A DNA stretch of 20,663 bases from a virus. The number at the start of each line of letters is the position of its first letter. The first letter of the stretch is position 1. This document shows positions 1 through 7,241 of this stretch, piece by piece. The stretch is from positions 1 through 20,663 of IMG/VR virus record IMGVR_UViG_3300027659_000269; one strand, written 5' to 3'. A program made the position numbers and the translations under genes. A model generated the notes under the pieces. That model was not told the DNA's origin. It saw nothing but the letters and a program-made list of their open reading frames with translations, and ran no database searches.

Positions 1-294
1 ATCGATCAGTTTGACAGCATCGCTGAGTACATTCGAAGCATGGATTACCTCATGCCTATGTGTGCTAAAGGACTTTTACAAACTTTTAAGGGGTTTAAAC
101 ACGTTAAATCCTACGATACTCGCGAAATGTTGACTATATATGTAAAAAATTTAGAAATTGCAGGCATGGAAGCTAAGAATTTAGCAAAAATGTCCGAATG
201 TGCCGGGGCTGTAGACGTTGCAAATTATTTACAGGAACTTGTAGGGGATATGTTTAAAGCTGCCTGGTTTGTTAAGGCAACTTTACGCGGCTAA
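1..294 (+). CDS. Dps/ferritin-like protein, C-terminal part (gene enters from left edge)
   Basis: The frame is open from base 1 (first codons read IDQFDSIAEYIRSM), so the ATG at 40 is probably internal and the true start lies outside the window. The visible 97 residues look like the second half of a Dps-type miniferritin. FDSIAEYIR matches the Dps helix that carries the Asp and Glu of the ferroxidase site, spaced D-x3-E. The C-terminal helix (about residues 77-95, with AAW near its end) matches the usual last helix. Family members form 12-subunit shells that oxidise and store iron and protect DNA from peroxide. The two His ligands expected upstream cannot be checked here. The stop codon overlaps that of the convergent tail-fibre-like gene (CTAA, 291-294). 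I infer the family from pattern recognition. Another ferritin-like helical bundle is the main alternative. Confidence 0.65.
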   Translation: MDQFDSIAEYIRSMDYLMPMCAKGLLQTFKGFKHVKSYDTREMLTIYVKNLEIAGMEAKNLAKMSECAGAVDVANYLQELVGDMFKAAWFVKATLRG

Positions 295-953
295 ACCTTA
301 ATCCAAGCGCCTCGCGCAGACACAAATAAACCACTTGGCTGCGCACCTGAGGGAATTACGTTATAAACCATCGTACCTGAGGCACCTACAGCAGGTAATC
401 CACTAGAGACTATGGTAACCACGGGCAGGCCAAGAGCTGTGACTACTCCAGACGCTAAAATTGCACCAGAAGCTAACAGTGCAGTTTGACTTGTTACAGA
501 ACCCGAAGCTAAGATTGCACCAGACGCTAACAGTGCAGTTTGACTTGTTACAGAACCCGAAGCTAAGATTGCACCAGACGCTAAAATAGCCGTATCGGCT
601 GTGTTAGCCGTGGTTGCAGTTGTTGCAGAAGTTGCAGTATCTGCAAAACCAGCACCAACTTTTTGCCAAGTGGAACCAGTCCACACTTGTAAATAGTATG
701 GGCTTGAGGAAGTAGTCCAAGTTTCTCCGATTGAATTCCCAGGTAAGCCAAACGGAGTAGAGTTGGGAGCTGTGCTTCCATAAAAATTCGAACCTACTTT
801 ACGAATATCTCCGGCGCTATCCTCAAAGTACAAGCCGGGATCGGCGCCACCAAAGGAAAGAGCCATCTCTCCTGCTTGAATAGTGACGCCACTTGGCCTA
901 TCGGAAGCGTTTCCTGTCCTTTTTAAAAGAAGAATAAAAGGAGTGCTTGTCAT
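291..953 (-). CDS. Tail-fibre-like or receptor-binding structural protein with tandem repeats
   Basis: A 220-aa protein, last of a minus-strand series. The N-terminal part (about residues 5-55) has the pattern seen at the start of many phage fibre proteins: a KR-G-N stretch, then GEMALSF, then GLYFEDSAGDIRKVG. A middle section (about 104-130) is a run of Ala/Thr/Ala-Asp units typical of fibrous or trimeric fibre stems. After it come repeated LASGAILASG units, including two identical 18-residue copies. The C-terminus (ending GAWIKV) resembles a small beta-rich fibre cap. Its ATG directly follows the TAA of the upstream 508-aa gene with no gap, suggesting translational coupling. Size is small for a full fibre, so it may be an adaptor or a short fibre. 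Receptor binding is inference. Confidence 0.5.
   Translation of the reverse strand: MTSTPFILLLKRTGNASDRPSGVTIQAGEMALSFGGADPGLYFEDSAGDIRKVGSNFYGSTAPNSTPFGLPGNSIGETWTTSSSPYYLQVWTGSTWQKVGAGFADTATSATTATTANTADTAILASGAILASGSVTSQTALLASGAILASGSVTSQTALLASGAILASGVVTALGLPVVTIVSSGLPAVGASGTMVYNVIPSGAQPSGLFVSARGAWIKV
472..579. repeat. Two perfect 54-bp tandem repeats inside the fibre-like gene
   Basis: Bases 472-525 and 526-579 are identical and adjacent, each beginning gctaacagtgcag and ending gcaccagac. Partial, diverged copies flank both sides (about 451-471 and 580-590). The 54-bp unit is 18 codons, so copy-number change keeps the reading frame. It encodes the repeated LASGAILASGSVTSQ-type segment of the fibre-like protein. 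Confidence 0.95.
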
Positions 954-2480
954 TTAATAAGTACCACCGTTGATTGTGCCACTTGGAATAAAAGTGGGAG
1001 ATACGATACCGGAAGCATAGAGACCTCCAATAATAATATTAACTGGTTGGGTGACTAAAACGCCACTGCTATAAGTGCCTCCGTCTATAGTAACGCGCTG
1101 ATAAGCGTCTGGATCAAAAGGATTAAATTCAGGAACAGTAAACATTTCAAAGTTATTGACACTTAAAGGTCCCCCTGTTCCTGAACCGCCCGCATTCATA
1201 ATTTTGACCATGAGATTTTGCATATCCGCATACATCATGTGTACGGGCATATTATCTTTTGCTGGTGACTGTCGTTGCCACCAACTAAGATTTCGTTCGC
1301 GGTTTAAAAAGTCCGTCTCTTTCTTTAAATTTCTGTCAAACATTTCTCGATAATGTTCATTTAACGGTTCGTCCGTTGGTTGTACAAGCCACGGTTTAGT
1401 AAAATCCCCTTGATTGTACTTAAGTTGCATATCCCACATAGCCGCATAAATATGTTTGCACCACTTGGGCTGATGGTAGTACAAATTGGGATCTGAAAAA
1501 GAAGCTTCTGAAGAAGAAGGTATGTCATAAATTTGATTTAAATAGATAACACCAAAATCTCGAACAGCTCCGGGATTGTCTTTAGACCCTAAATTGGTAG
1601 GACTATTACTACCGTTGTAATAAACTCCTGGAGTAACATTCAATGCTTGAGTTACGGGGTACTGACCTTTTTGTGTGCGTTTGTATAAGTTAAAACCTTC
1701 CCTTGCTAAGAAATCAGGGCACGTACAGCCATAACGCATCTCTGTTTGCAAGTACTCTCCCACTAAAGGAGGTCCTGAAGCAGGAATTGTTAATGTAGTC
1801 GCATCAACAACACTCCAACTATTTTCTGCAGAAGTAGAAAGAAAAAGAGTGTCAAAAATAGGGGCAAAAGTGGGAGTAAGAGGAACGTTATTAAAACCAA
1901 CTGCGACAACTGTATAGTTATTAAAGCCGTACGTTTTTTGTGTACCGTTCGCATTATAAATATTAGAAACAACCTCTCCTGTAAAAAAAGAAATAGGTGC
2001 TCCAAATCTTGAATTTAATTTAACCGCAAGTGTTGTCGCATCATATTGAGTAACAGCAGAAATCGCATACCCAAAATCAAGAAAGTTAAAACTACCGCGT
2101 GGACGTATACCCACCATGTACATACGCATATCCGTTTGTGAAGACGGATACATAAAAGCTATTCCCGGTACAAAAATGCCATTATTTATTCTATTAATAA
2201 AATATTTAAAAGAGTAAGCCAGACCTTCGTAAGCCTGATTGGCGTACATAGATAATTCATATCCACGTCGCCAACGAGTCCAGAGAGAAGCGTAGTTGTA
2301 CTCGGCTTCAGGTGAGTAATTCTTAGTATTTAAAGTCGGACGAAAGCGACGTTCAAAAGGTAGTGGGCGTAAGAGTTGTTGAGAATTATCCGCACCCGTA
2401 ACATTCTTAAAAGTTTTAAAATCGTCTAATTTCTTTAAATTACGAAACCCGAAATCATCGGAGCCCTTGTGTCGGGCCAT
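954..2480 (-). CDS. Probable virion protein with SWIM-like CxC...CxH signature
   Basis: A 508-aa protein. Most of it is not recognisable, but residues 252-254 read CTC followed by PDF, and residues 341-343 read CKH within KWCKHIYAAM. This is the arrangement of a SWIM zinc-binding motif (CxC...CxH), here with an unusually long spacer of 86 residues. The C-terminal 60 residues are beta/Gly-rich with SSGV, ASGI and PSGT units, resembling those in the neighbouring fibre-like protein. Its ATG (2480) lies 3 nt after the stop of the upstream gene and its stop abuts the ATG of the fibre-like gene, so the three form a coupled set. Gene position and composition suggest a tail or baseplate-like structural protein. 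SWIM domains are usually DNA- or protein-binding, which would be unusual here. Confidence 0.55.
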   Translation of the reverse strand: MARHKGSDDFGFRNLKKLDDFKTFKNVTGADNSQQLLRPLPFERRFRPTLNTKNYSPEAEYNYASLWTRWRRGYELSMYANQAYEGLAYSFKYFINRINNGIFVPGIAFMYPSSQTDMRMYMVGIRPRGSFNFLDFGYAISAVTQYDATTLAVKLNSRFGAPISFFTGEVVSNIYNANGTQKTYGFNNYTVVAVGFNNVPLTPTFAPIFDTLFLSTSAENSWSVVDATTLTIPASGPPLVGEYLQTEMRYGCTCPDFLAREGFNLYKRTQKGQYPVTQALNVTPGVYYNGSNSPTNLGSKDNPGAVRDFGVIYLNQIYDIPSSSEASFSDPNLYYHQPKWCKHIYAAMWDMQLKYNQGDFTKPWLVQPTDEPLNEHYREMFDRNLKKETDFLNRERNLSWWQRQSPAKDNMPVHMMYADMQNLMVKIMNAGGSGTGGPLSVNNFEMFTVPEFNPFDPDAYQRVTIDGGTYSSGVLVTQPVNIIIGGLYASGIVSPTFIPSGTINGGTY

Positions 2481-2483
2481 GGC

Positions 2484-3041
2484 TCAATAGAATCCGCCTT
2501 GCGCGAATAGAGAAAGACCTGATGGACTTAAACCACCCGATACCGCTGTTCTTCCTGCTCCAATGTACCCAGCACAGAGAATGTAACCTTTTTCTAAGTA
2601 AAGTCCTTCTCCTTTACCAATCTCAATTGGTCGGGTTAAACCAGTAGCATCTCCTACTGCAGGAACAGGAGCATTAACTGCGGGCAGTTCAAAGTGCTGA
2701 ATTAAACCAGCAGTACCACTTTCTAAAACAAATTCTGCGCGGGTAATTACCAATGGAGCTGAGGTGGCAGGCGCAGATTGGTTGGGGGCGTAAATATAGA
2801 GACCGAGTTCAGCGGTCCTTCGACCAGCATTAGTAGGATAAAATTCATTACTTACTAAAAAAATATCTTCAACAAAAGCCCCATCCTCACTTGGTAAATC
2901 TCCGACTCGTACAAGTTGCACTAAATCAGAAAAATTAGGATTGGAGGGGTCGACTGTTGTAGTGGCGCTATTAATCCTACCACCACGCAAAAACGGGCGG
3001 TCAATCAGACAGGGTTGTTTGTTGGTACTGGTGCTGCTCAT
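2484..3041 (-). CDS. Small beta-rich protein, probable virion component
   Basis: A 185-aa protein of unknown family. It is rich in short hydrophobic strands, Gly, Ser, Pro and Ala, has almost no predicted helix-forming stretches, and ends in a Gly-rich tail (SLFAQGGFY). The start is well supported: a strong ribosome binding site (aaaggag, about 3048-3054) lies just upstream of the ATG. It sits between a likely internal virion protein and the SWIM-like protein in a tightly packed minus-strand series. The composition fits a jelly-roll or immunoglobulin-like decoration, tail or fibre-base protein, but nothing specific is visible. The protein also carries an SPSGL unit like those in other structural proteins of this window. 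Confidence 0.5.
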   Translation of the reverse strand: MSSTSTNKQPCLIDRPFLRGGRINSATTTVDPSNPNFSDLVQLVRVGDLPSEDGAFVEDIFLVSNEFYPTNAGRRTAELGLYIYAPNQSAPATSAPLVITRAEFVLESGTAGLIQHFELPAVNAPVPAVGDATGLTRPIEIGKGEGLYLEKGYILCAGYIGAGRTAVSGGLSPSGLSLFAQGGFY

Positions 3042-3055
3042 AAAAACTCCTTTGG

Positions 3056-3559
3056 TTAACCTAGTTTAGTTCTAGCAGAAGGTTTGAAGGCCTCCAAGCC
3101 AGTCATAGATCCGTAAGCAATATTCGATCCAAGATTTTTACTAAGTCCGCCAAATAACATTCCCATTAAATCTGCGGTCTTGTCTGCTGGGTTGCTTTCA
3201 CGATAACGTCCCATTTCTTCCCCTGCCATTCGTTCTCTTTTAGAAGCCAGTCCGCGTTTTTCAAGTTCTCTTTGAAGCTGCCCGGTGGCTCCTTCAAACA
3301 ATCCCCTTAAAAGTGCGTCCCCTATACCTTCAGTTTTTCCTCCAGTAGCGGCTTGAGTAAATTTGGTAGGACCTGCTATAGAAGGATCTACACCAAATTG
3401 AGGATTCTTACCAAAGACTTCAGCGTCCTTGATAACCTCTTGATATTCTGGATAATTTTCTATTGTAAAATCTTTAAACTCTCTTACAGGGAATTCTGCG
3501 CGATACATATCTCCACTAATGCCGCCCTGAAAATAAGGATTAAACTTAAAACTATCCAT
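3056..3559 (-). CDS. Hypothetical protein, possible internal virion protein
   Basis: A 167-aa protein. The N-terminal third is polar; the middle (about residues 85-125) is a charged helix (QLQRELEKRGLASKRERM). It is followed by DLMGMLFGGLSKNLG, a short hydrophobic/Gly segment that could be amphipathic or contact membrane. The ATG at 3559 is preceded by gaggtga, a fair ribosome binding site that lies next to the stop of the upstream 562-aa gene, so the two genes are coupled. Gly-rich hydrophobic patches in this gene, the 562-aa gene and the plus-strand gene at 6461-7189 suggest internal or ejected virion proteins. That is inference, and no named family is recognised. Confidence 0.45.
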   Translation of the reverse strand: MDSFKFNPYFQGGISGDMYRAEFPVREFKDFTIENYPEYQEVIKDAEVFGKNPQFGVDPSIAGPTKFTQAATGGKTEGIGDALLRGLFEGATGQLQRELEKRGLASKRERMAGEEMGRYRESNPADKTADLMGMLFGGLSKNLGSNIAYGSMTGLEAFKPSARTKLG

Positions 3560-3563
3560 TAGT

Positions 3564-5252
3564 TCACCTCGAAGAATAACCGGTTGGTTCTAGTGTAGCG
3601 CTGACATTCCTGTTAAGGAAAGCTCTAGCTAAATCTCGACTTCGTGCGCCTGCCTCTTTCTCGTAATTATTTTGATTAATCAGGGTAGGTTGTACAAGGG
3701 GATTGTAGACATCCCTTAAATCAAAGTTACCTTCTTCTGGATTAAAAGCAGCCTCAGCGGCAGCTCGTGGTTGTATGTTCATGTTTTCTTGTAAATTTGA
3801 GCCCGCTGCAGTATTAACCATCTCACCCATAACATTTTCTGGGCTTTGCTGAGAAGCTCCCACGGGCTGAATTTCCTGCGGAGCCGGGAAAGAAGAACGA
3901 GCATTTAAATTAGTACGGGCTGCTTGTTCCTGTTGTTTAACAACTTCTCTAAACGCTAATCCTTGATTAGCTCGTGCCCACTGCTCTAAGTTAGTGCCAC
4001 GAACACCAAGTTGATCAATGACTCCCTCAATATTTGCTTTTCCTACTTGTTGCTGTTTCCCGTAGAAATCAGACAACTTCATTGAGCCGGGAGCGGCATA
4101 TTGTTGGATCTGTTCAGTCAATGCTGATCGACCTCCGTCCCCAGGCGTAACAATACGAGTCTGAGAAACAGGATCAGTGTATCGAGATACAGCTGCCGCA
4201 AAAAAAGCTGGATTGGTAAAAGCTGTTGCGACTGCAGGGTCTATTACACCAGGATCACTTACGGTATTTTCTACGGAAGGAGTTTCAGTTCCTCCTTGTT
4301 CTCCCGCACCTGGCATTGCTATTGCTGATGTATTCTTCCCAGGCTCATTAAATGCACGAGTTATTAGTCCTCCGCCAAGACCACCAAGACCCGCAGCAAG
4401 TAAAGCTTTTAAATTTACACCGCCACCAGCAGGCATAGCCTCTAAAGTACGCCCTACAGCGTTCGCCATTTCCTGCGGCAATACCTTTACATCCACGGAT
4501 TGAACGTCATCTGCCATACCGGGTCGACGCATAACATCCCCTCCTCTAGGAGGCATCTCTAAATCAATCCGAGGAGAACCTTCGGGAGTGTAATAACGTC
4601 TACCTGCTTCTCCTACTTGTTCATAAGCGTTTACAGGACGACCAAGAGGTCCTCCTCGAAGAGCAGGTTCGGGCCTTGGATCTAAAATACCTGGTCGCCC
4701 TATAATTTGCGGTTCTTGCGAACGTCTTAAGAAAGCGGGAGATACTGCAGTACCGGGAACCTGAGGCGCACCCAAATCTGGCGCACCCATTCCAGGAGAA
4801 GTGACTGTTCCACGGTAACCTTCTAAAGGTTCCCCGGCCCGCATACGCTCATAAAAGTTTGGAGCTACTCCTTGTACTTGAGGGCGTCCAGTTAAGGGAA
4901 GAGCTCCTCCTGTTTCGCGAAATTGGGGTACTAAAGCACCCCCCATTCTAGGAATTTCTAGTTGTCCGGGAGAAGCACCTACATTTGGTGAACGAAGAAT
5001 ATCTACAGCGCGAGGATCAAACATAGCCCGATTTTCAGGCAATGCTTGAACTTTTGGAGACACAGTAGGTGATACAAGTCGACCCCGGTCACCACGGAAA
5101 GTTAAAGGTACTTTTAATTGACTTCCTAGCCTATCTGCAAAAGGTTCGGCTCTACGGACAGCTCTGGCAGCGGGTTTAACCCCCGCCATATCCATAATGC
5201 CCATTAGAACTGTACCTAAATTCTCTGCTGCCTTTGTATACCGATCTGGCAT
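3564..5252 (-). CDS. Large Pro/Gly-rich protein with one hydrophobic segment, possible ejected virion protein
   Basis: A 562-aa protein. Residues about 50-270 are rich in Pro, Gly and Arg and look disordered. A single hydrophobic Gly/Ala/Leu stretch follows (about 273-303, containing LLAAGLGGLGGG) that could cross or enter a membrane. Residues about 350-450 look helical, with Gln-rich patches (IQQYAAPG, VVKQQEQAAR). The tail is Asn/Gln-rich. No enzyme motif is visible. Such a mix (long disordered part, one Gly-rich membrane-like stretch, helical part) is common in proteins injected with phage DNA, but a head-completion or tail role is possible. It is preceded by a 45-nt gap without an obvious terminator and followed at 3-nt spacing by the 167-aa gene. 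Confidence 0.45.
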   Translation of the reverse strand: MPDRYTKAAENLGTVLMGIMDMAGVKPAARAVRRAEPFADRLGSQLKVPLTFRGDRGRLVSPTVSPKVQALPENRAMFDPRAVDILRSPNVGASPGQLEIPRMGGALVPQFRETGGALPLTGRPQVQGVAPNFYERMRAGEPLEGYRGTVTSPGMGAPDLGAPQVPGTAVSPAFLRRSQEPQIIGRPGILDPRPEPALRGGPLGRPVNAYEQVGEAGRRYYTPEGSPRIDLEMPPRGGDVMRRPGMADDVQSVDVKVLPQEMANAVGRTLEAMPAGGGVNLKALLAAGLGGLGGGLITRAFNEPGKNTSAIAMPGAGEQGGTETPSVENTVSDPGVIDPAVATAFTNPAFFAAAVSRYTDPVSQTRIVTPGDGGRSALTEQIQQYAAPGSMKLSDFYGKQQQVGKANIEGVIDQLGVRGTNLEQWARANQGLAFREVVKQQEQAARTNLNARSSFPAPQEIQPVGASQQSPENVMGEMVNTAAGSNLQENMNIQPRAAAEAAFNPEEGNFDLRDVYNPLVQPTLINQNNYEKEAGARSRDLARAFLNRNVSATLEPTGYSSR

Positions 5253-5297
5253 GTTCCTAGCCCTTAAAAACTTGCTTTATCATCTTAACTATAACGC

Positions 5298-5918
5298 TTA
5301 CCGCCATTTTGTGTAAAAGTAGATTCTATCTGCTCTAGCCGTGTCAGGAGGACCTGGAATTGCTTGTATAAACTCACCTCCACTACGCTCATATCTGTAT
5401 CTTGCTGTTACAGGATCTTTATAGTTGGGAACGTAAAGCATGTGAGCTAAACGATCGCATTCGAACATGTAGTTTTCTCGCCAGACACGAGTAACTTCTC
5501 TTTTATCTTGTACGTTAATAGACCTGCTAACATCACCAAGAATTGTCTCTTGCCTGTTTGTAGCTCGTCCCGTTGCCAACTCCGTTAAACGTTCAGCTTC
5601 TTCACATCTCTCAACTTGTTGAACAATTTTATCAAAATAAAACTCACTTGGAATACTATTACAAGCTTCTAGTAATCTAGCGTAGTCTCCTGCAGGTACA
5701 GTAGCAATATTGTATCCTAAGTGATACGATACTCTACTAAAGTTAAAATCATCTAATTTATACCCAAAAACCTGAGCAGGATTTCGACTAAATTGATTTA
5801 TTGCAGCATAAATTATTTCTCGTTTAGTCGCATCTGTTGTTGTCGCATTAAAGACAACACCTTGTTGACTTAAATATGACTGGATCTGTTCTAGTTCTTG
5901 TTGGGTAAGTTGAGCCAC
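5298..5918 (-). CDS. Hypothetical protein, possible connector or tail-completion protein
   Basis: A 206-aa, largely helical protein with a Tyr/Arg-rich C-terminus (ARYRYERSGGEF, IYFYTKWR). The start is a GTG at 5918. A TAG lies five codons upstream in frame and no other start occurs between, so the GTG is the earliest possible start. The ribosome binding site is weak, but the leader contains ATAGGGTGA about 20 nt upstream. It lies directly downstream of the helix-hairpin-helix gene. Size and position are compatible with a head-tail adaptor, but I recognise no signature and do not assign one. Confidence 0.45.
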   Translation of the reverse strand: MAQLTQQELEQIQSYLSQQGVVFNATTTDATKREIIYAAINQFSRNPAQVFGYKLDDFNFSRVSYHLGYNIATVPAGDYARLLEACNSIPSEFYFDKIVQQVERCEEAERLTELATGRATNRQETILGDVSRSINVQDKREVTRVWRENYMFECDRLAHMLYVPNYKDPVTARYRYERSGGEFIQAIPGPPDTARADRIYFYTKWR

Positions 5919-5938
5919 AGAATTAGATAACTACGTCA

Positions 5939-5950
5939 CCCTATTCTAGG
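5939..5950 (-). promoter_or_regulatory. Candidate promoter or leader element (ATAGGG motif)
   Basis: On the minus strand the 33-nt gap before the GTG at 5918 reads ctagaatagggtgacg. The ATAGGG core also occurs in the leaders at 6413-6418 and 9283-9288. It recalls the initiating end of single-subunit phage RNA polymerase promoters, but alignment upstream of the core is poor and part of it could instead act as a distant ribosome binding site. Confidence 0.25.
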
Positions 5951-6394
5951 TCATTCGACGTAACAAACCCCATCTTCCAAAACTGTATCCCAATCCACTC
6001 GTGAAATTGATTTTAATTGCTCAAGTTTTGTAAATCGCTCTCCAGGCAGCGACTGTTGCAGCTCTTTAATCTCAATTGCCGTTTTCATTCCCACGCCTTT
6101 AAGAATTTGAGTCAGTCGTTGAGGCGTGGCACTGTTGATGTTGACTCGAAGCTCCGTGGGGACCTCAGGTTTTACAATCTGGCGTCCTCCTCGACGTTTT
6201 AGTGCGGGTTTTTCACTTATTTCTGAAATTGTACCTTCTCCTGCTTCCCTTATCTGCCCTTTATGAGCGAAAAACACTTTACCGGTAGTGTTAGAGCGCA
6301 CCATGTAGTACTCTCCCTCGTCGTGGAGACTTAAAATCTCGACATCTACGCCGCTGGGTAAATAAACCGCTTTACTTGCTGTGGAAACAGTCAT
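5951..6394 (-). CDS. Helix-hairpin-helix (ComEA-like) protein
   Basis: A 147-aa protein. Residues 1-50 form a short beta-rich segment (VYLPSGVDVEIL, YYMVRSNTTGKVFFAH) that looks like a small SH3-type barrel. A basic linker follows (about 64-75, KRRGGRQ). Residues about 84-136 match the ComEA-type helix-hairpin-helix pattern: VNINSATPQRL, then the hairpin LKGVGMKTA (98-106) with the Gly-x-Gly turn, then FTKLEQLKSI. In known proteins this fold binds the DNA backbone without sequence specificity. Placed among structural genes, it could sit at the DNA exit channel or bind DNA during packaging or ejection; that role is inference. The ATG at 6394 has aagg at suitable distance and a TATAAAAT box plus ATAGGG upstream. 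Confidence 0.65.
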   Translation of the reverse strand: MTVSTASKAVYLPSGVDVEILSLHDEGEYYMVRSNTTGKVFFAHKGQIREAGEGTISEISEKPALKRRGGRQIVKPEVPTELRVNINSATPQRLTQILKGVGMKTAIEIKELQQSLPGERFTKLEQLKSISRVDWDTVLEDGVCYVE

Positions 6395-6412
6395 TATGCT
6401 GCCTTAAGACCT

Positions 6413-6424
6413 CCCTATTTTATA
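6413..6424 (-). promoter_or_regulatory. Candidate minus-strand promoter (TATAAAATAGGG)
   Basis: In the 66-nt divergent gap between 6394 and 6461 the minus strand reads gctataaaatagggagg. The box TATAAAAT (rc of 6417-6424) resembles a -10 or a T4-type late promoter core and is followed by ATAGGG, the hexamer also found before the genes starting at 5918 and 9243. No convincing -35 is seen. Confidence 0.35.
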
Positions 6425-6460
6425 GCAAATTACTAGAATGAGAGGAGCATTTCTTAAAAA

Positions 6461-7189
6461 ATGGATTTTCTTCAAGCGTTGCGTAACGTAGGAGCAAGCA
6501 TACCTCGTCCTGTCCAAAAAGTAGTAAAAGCGGTTCCTTTCTTAGGCGATGTAATAAATGTAGGTGGAGCTTTTTTAGATCCTAAAGAAAAGTTAGAGAA
6601 AAACGCTCTTGATGCACTGCTTGTAGGGGGCGGAGGAGCTTTAACTTCTGCTGCTACTGCAGGTATTGATGCTGTACCCGCCATAGCAAACCTTGTTGTT
6701 AGTAATCTACCTAGAAAAAACTACCCCACAGATATTAGAAAAGCCTTAAACGATGCAGAGTATGCGTTACATCACGCGGACGTTGCAAACTGGTTACAGT
6801 CAGGGGCGGATCAGCTCTATTACAAAAAAACATTTGGGGTGAGCCCTGATGCTCGCGAAAAAAACCTAGCGGCTTATTTAAATCCAGCAAGACTCAGGGA
6901 TGCTCAAAAGACACAGCAAGTAGCACAACCAGCGCCCACGGAAACCAACACGGGCAGCGACGCTCCAAAACAACCTAATACAGGGACTGTTGGAGGAAAC
7001 TATACTACTAATGAATCAGCACCCTTAAAGGGAGACACTAGCCAAAAACTACCAGGGTCCTATCCCCAAATAAGGTTTGCAGTAACACCAGATAATGTCG
7101 ATCAAATAACGGAAGTAACAGAACTTCTTCGAGTTATAAAAAGTATGGAAGCCTTTAACAAGAACTACGCGGCTCCTGCTTTAAATTAA
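6461..7189 (+). CDS. Hypothetical Gly-rich, possibly membrane-active protein
   Basis: A 242-aa protein and the only plus-strand gene inside the minus-strand structural region. The N-terminus (residues 3-40) has amphipathic hydrophobic stretches (VVKAVPFLGDVINVGGAF), followed at about 52-80 by a Gly/Ala segment (LLVGGGGALTSAATAGIDAV) that could insert into a membrane. The middle (about 90-150) is helical and the tail (about 150-200) is Pro/Thr/Asn-rich and probably disordered. A purine-rich gagagg stands about 16 nt before the ATG. No family is recognised. Candidates are an ejected virion protein, a lysis-related protein or a host-directed membrane protein; the opposite orientation may mean separate timing. 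Its stop codon lies in the A-tract of the hairpin that ends the convergent gene. Confidence 0.5.
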   Translation: MDFLQALRNVGASIPRPVQKVVKAVPFLGDVINVGGAFLDPKEKLEKNALDALLVGGGGALTSAATAGIDAVPAIANLVVSNLPRKNYPTDIRKALNDAEYALHHADVANWLQSGADQLYYKKTFGVSPDAREKNLAAYLNPARLRDAQKTQQVAQPAPTETNTGSDAPKQPNTGTVGGNYTTNESAPLKGDTSQKLPGSYPQIRFAVTPDNVDQITEVTELLRVIKSMEAFNKNYAAPALN

Positions 7190-7213
7190 AAAGCCTCCCC
7201 CGAAGGAGAGGCT
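7184..7213 (-). terminator. Rho-independent terminator with UUCG loop (end of capsid transcript)
   Basis: On the minus strand a 9-bp stem (agcctctcc / ggggaggct, one U-G pair) closes a ttcg tetraloop and is followed by ttttaattt. The hairpin lies 29 nt after the stop of the gene at 7242-8114. The C(UUCG)G loop is among the most stable RNA tetraloops. On the plus strand no U-tract follows, so it is mainly a one-way terminator. Confidence 0.9.
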
Positions 7214-7241
7214 AAGTCCACCACAGACCCGCTTGATTCTA

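Noticed and set aside
1790-2005. Minus-strand 71-codon Leu/Phe-rich frame that looks like a membrane protein
   Set aside because: Out-of-frame reading inside the 508-aa gene; hydrophobic look comes from T-rich codons, with no ribosome binding site.
4177-4503. Plus-strand 108-codon frame inside the 562-aa gene
   Set aside because: Antisense shadow of a long gene; composition is Pro/Ala/Ser-rich from the reverse of a Gly/Pro-rich protein and no start signal is seen.
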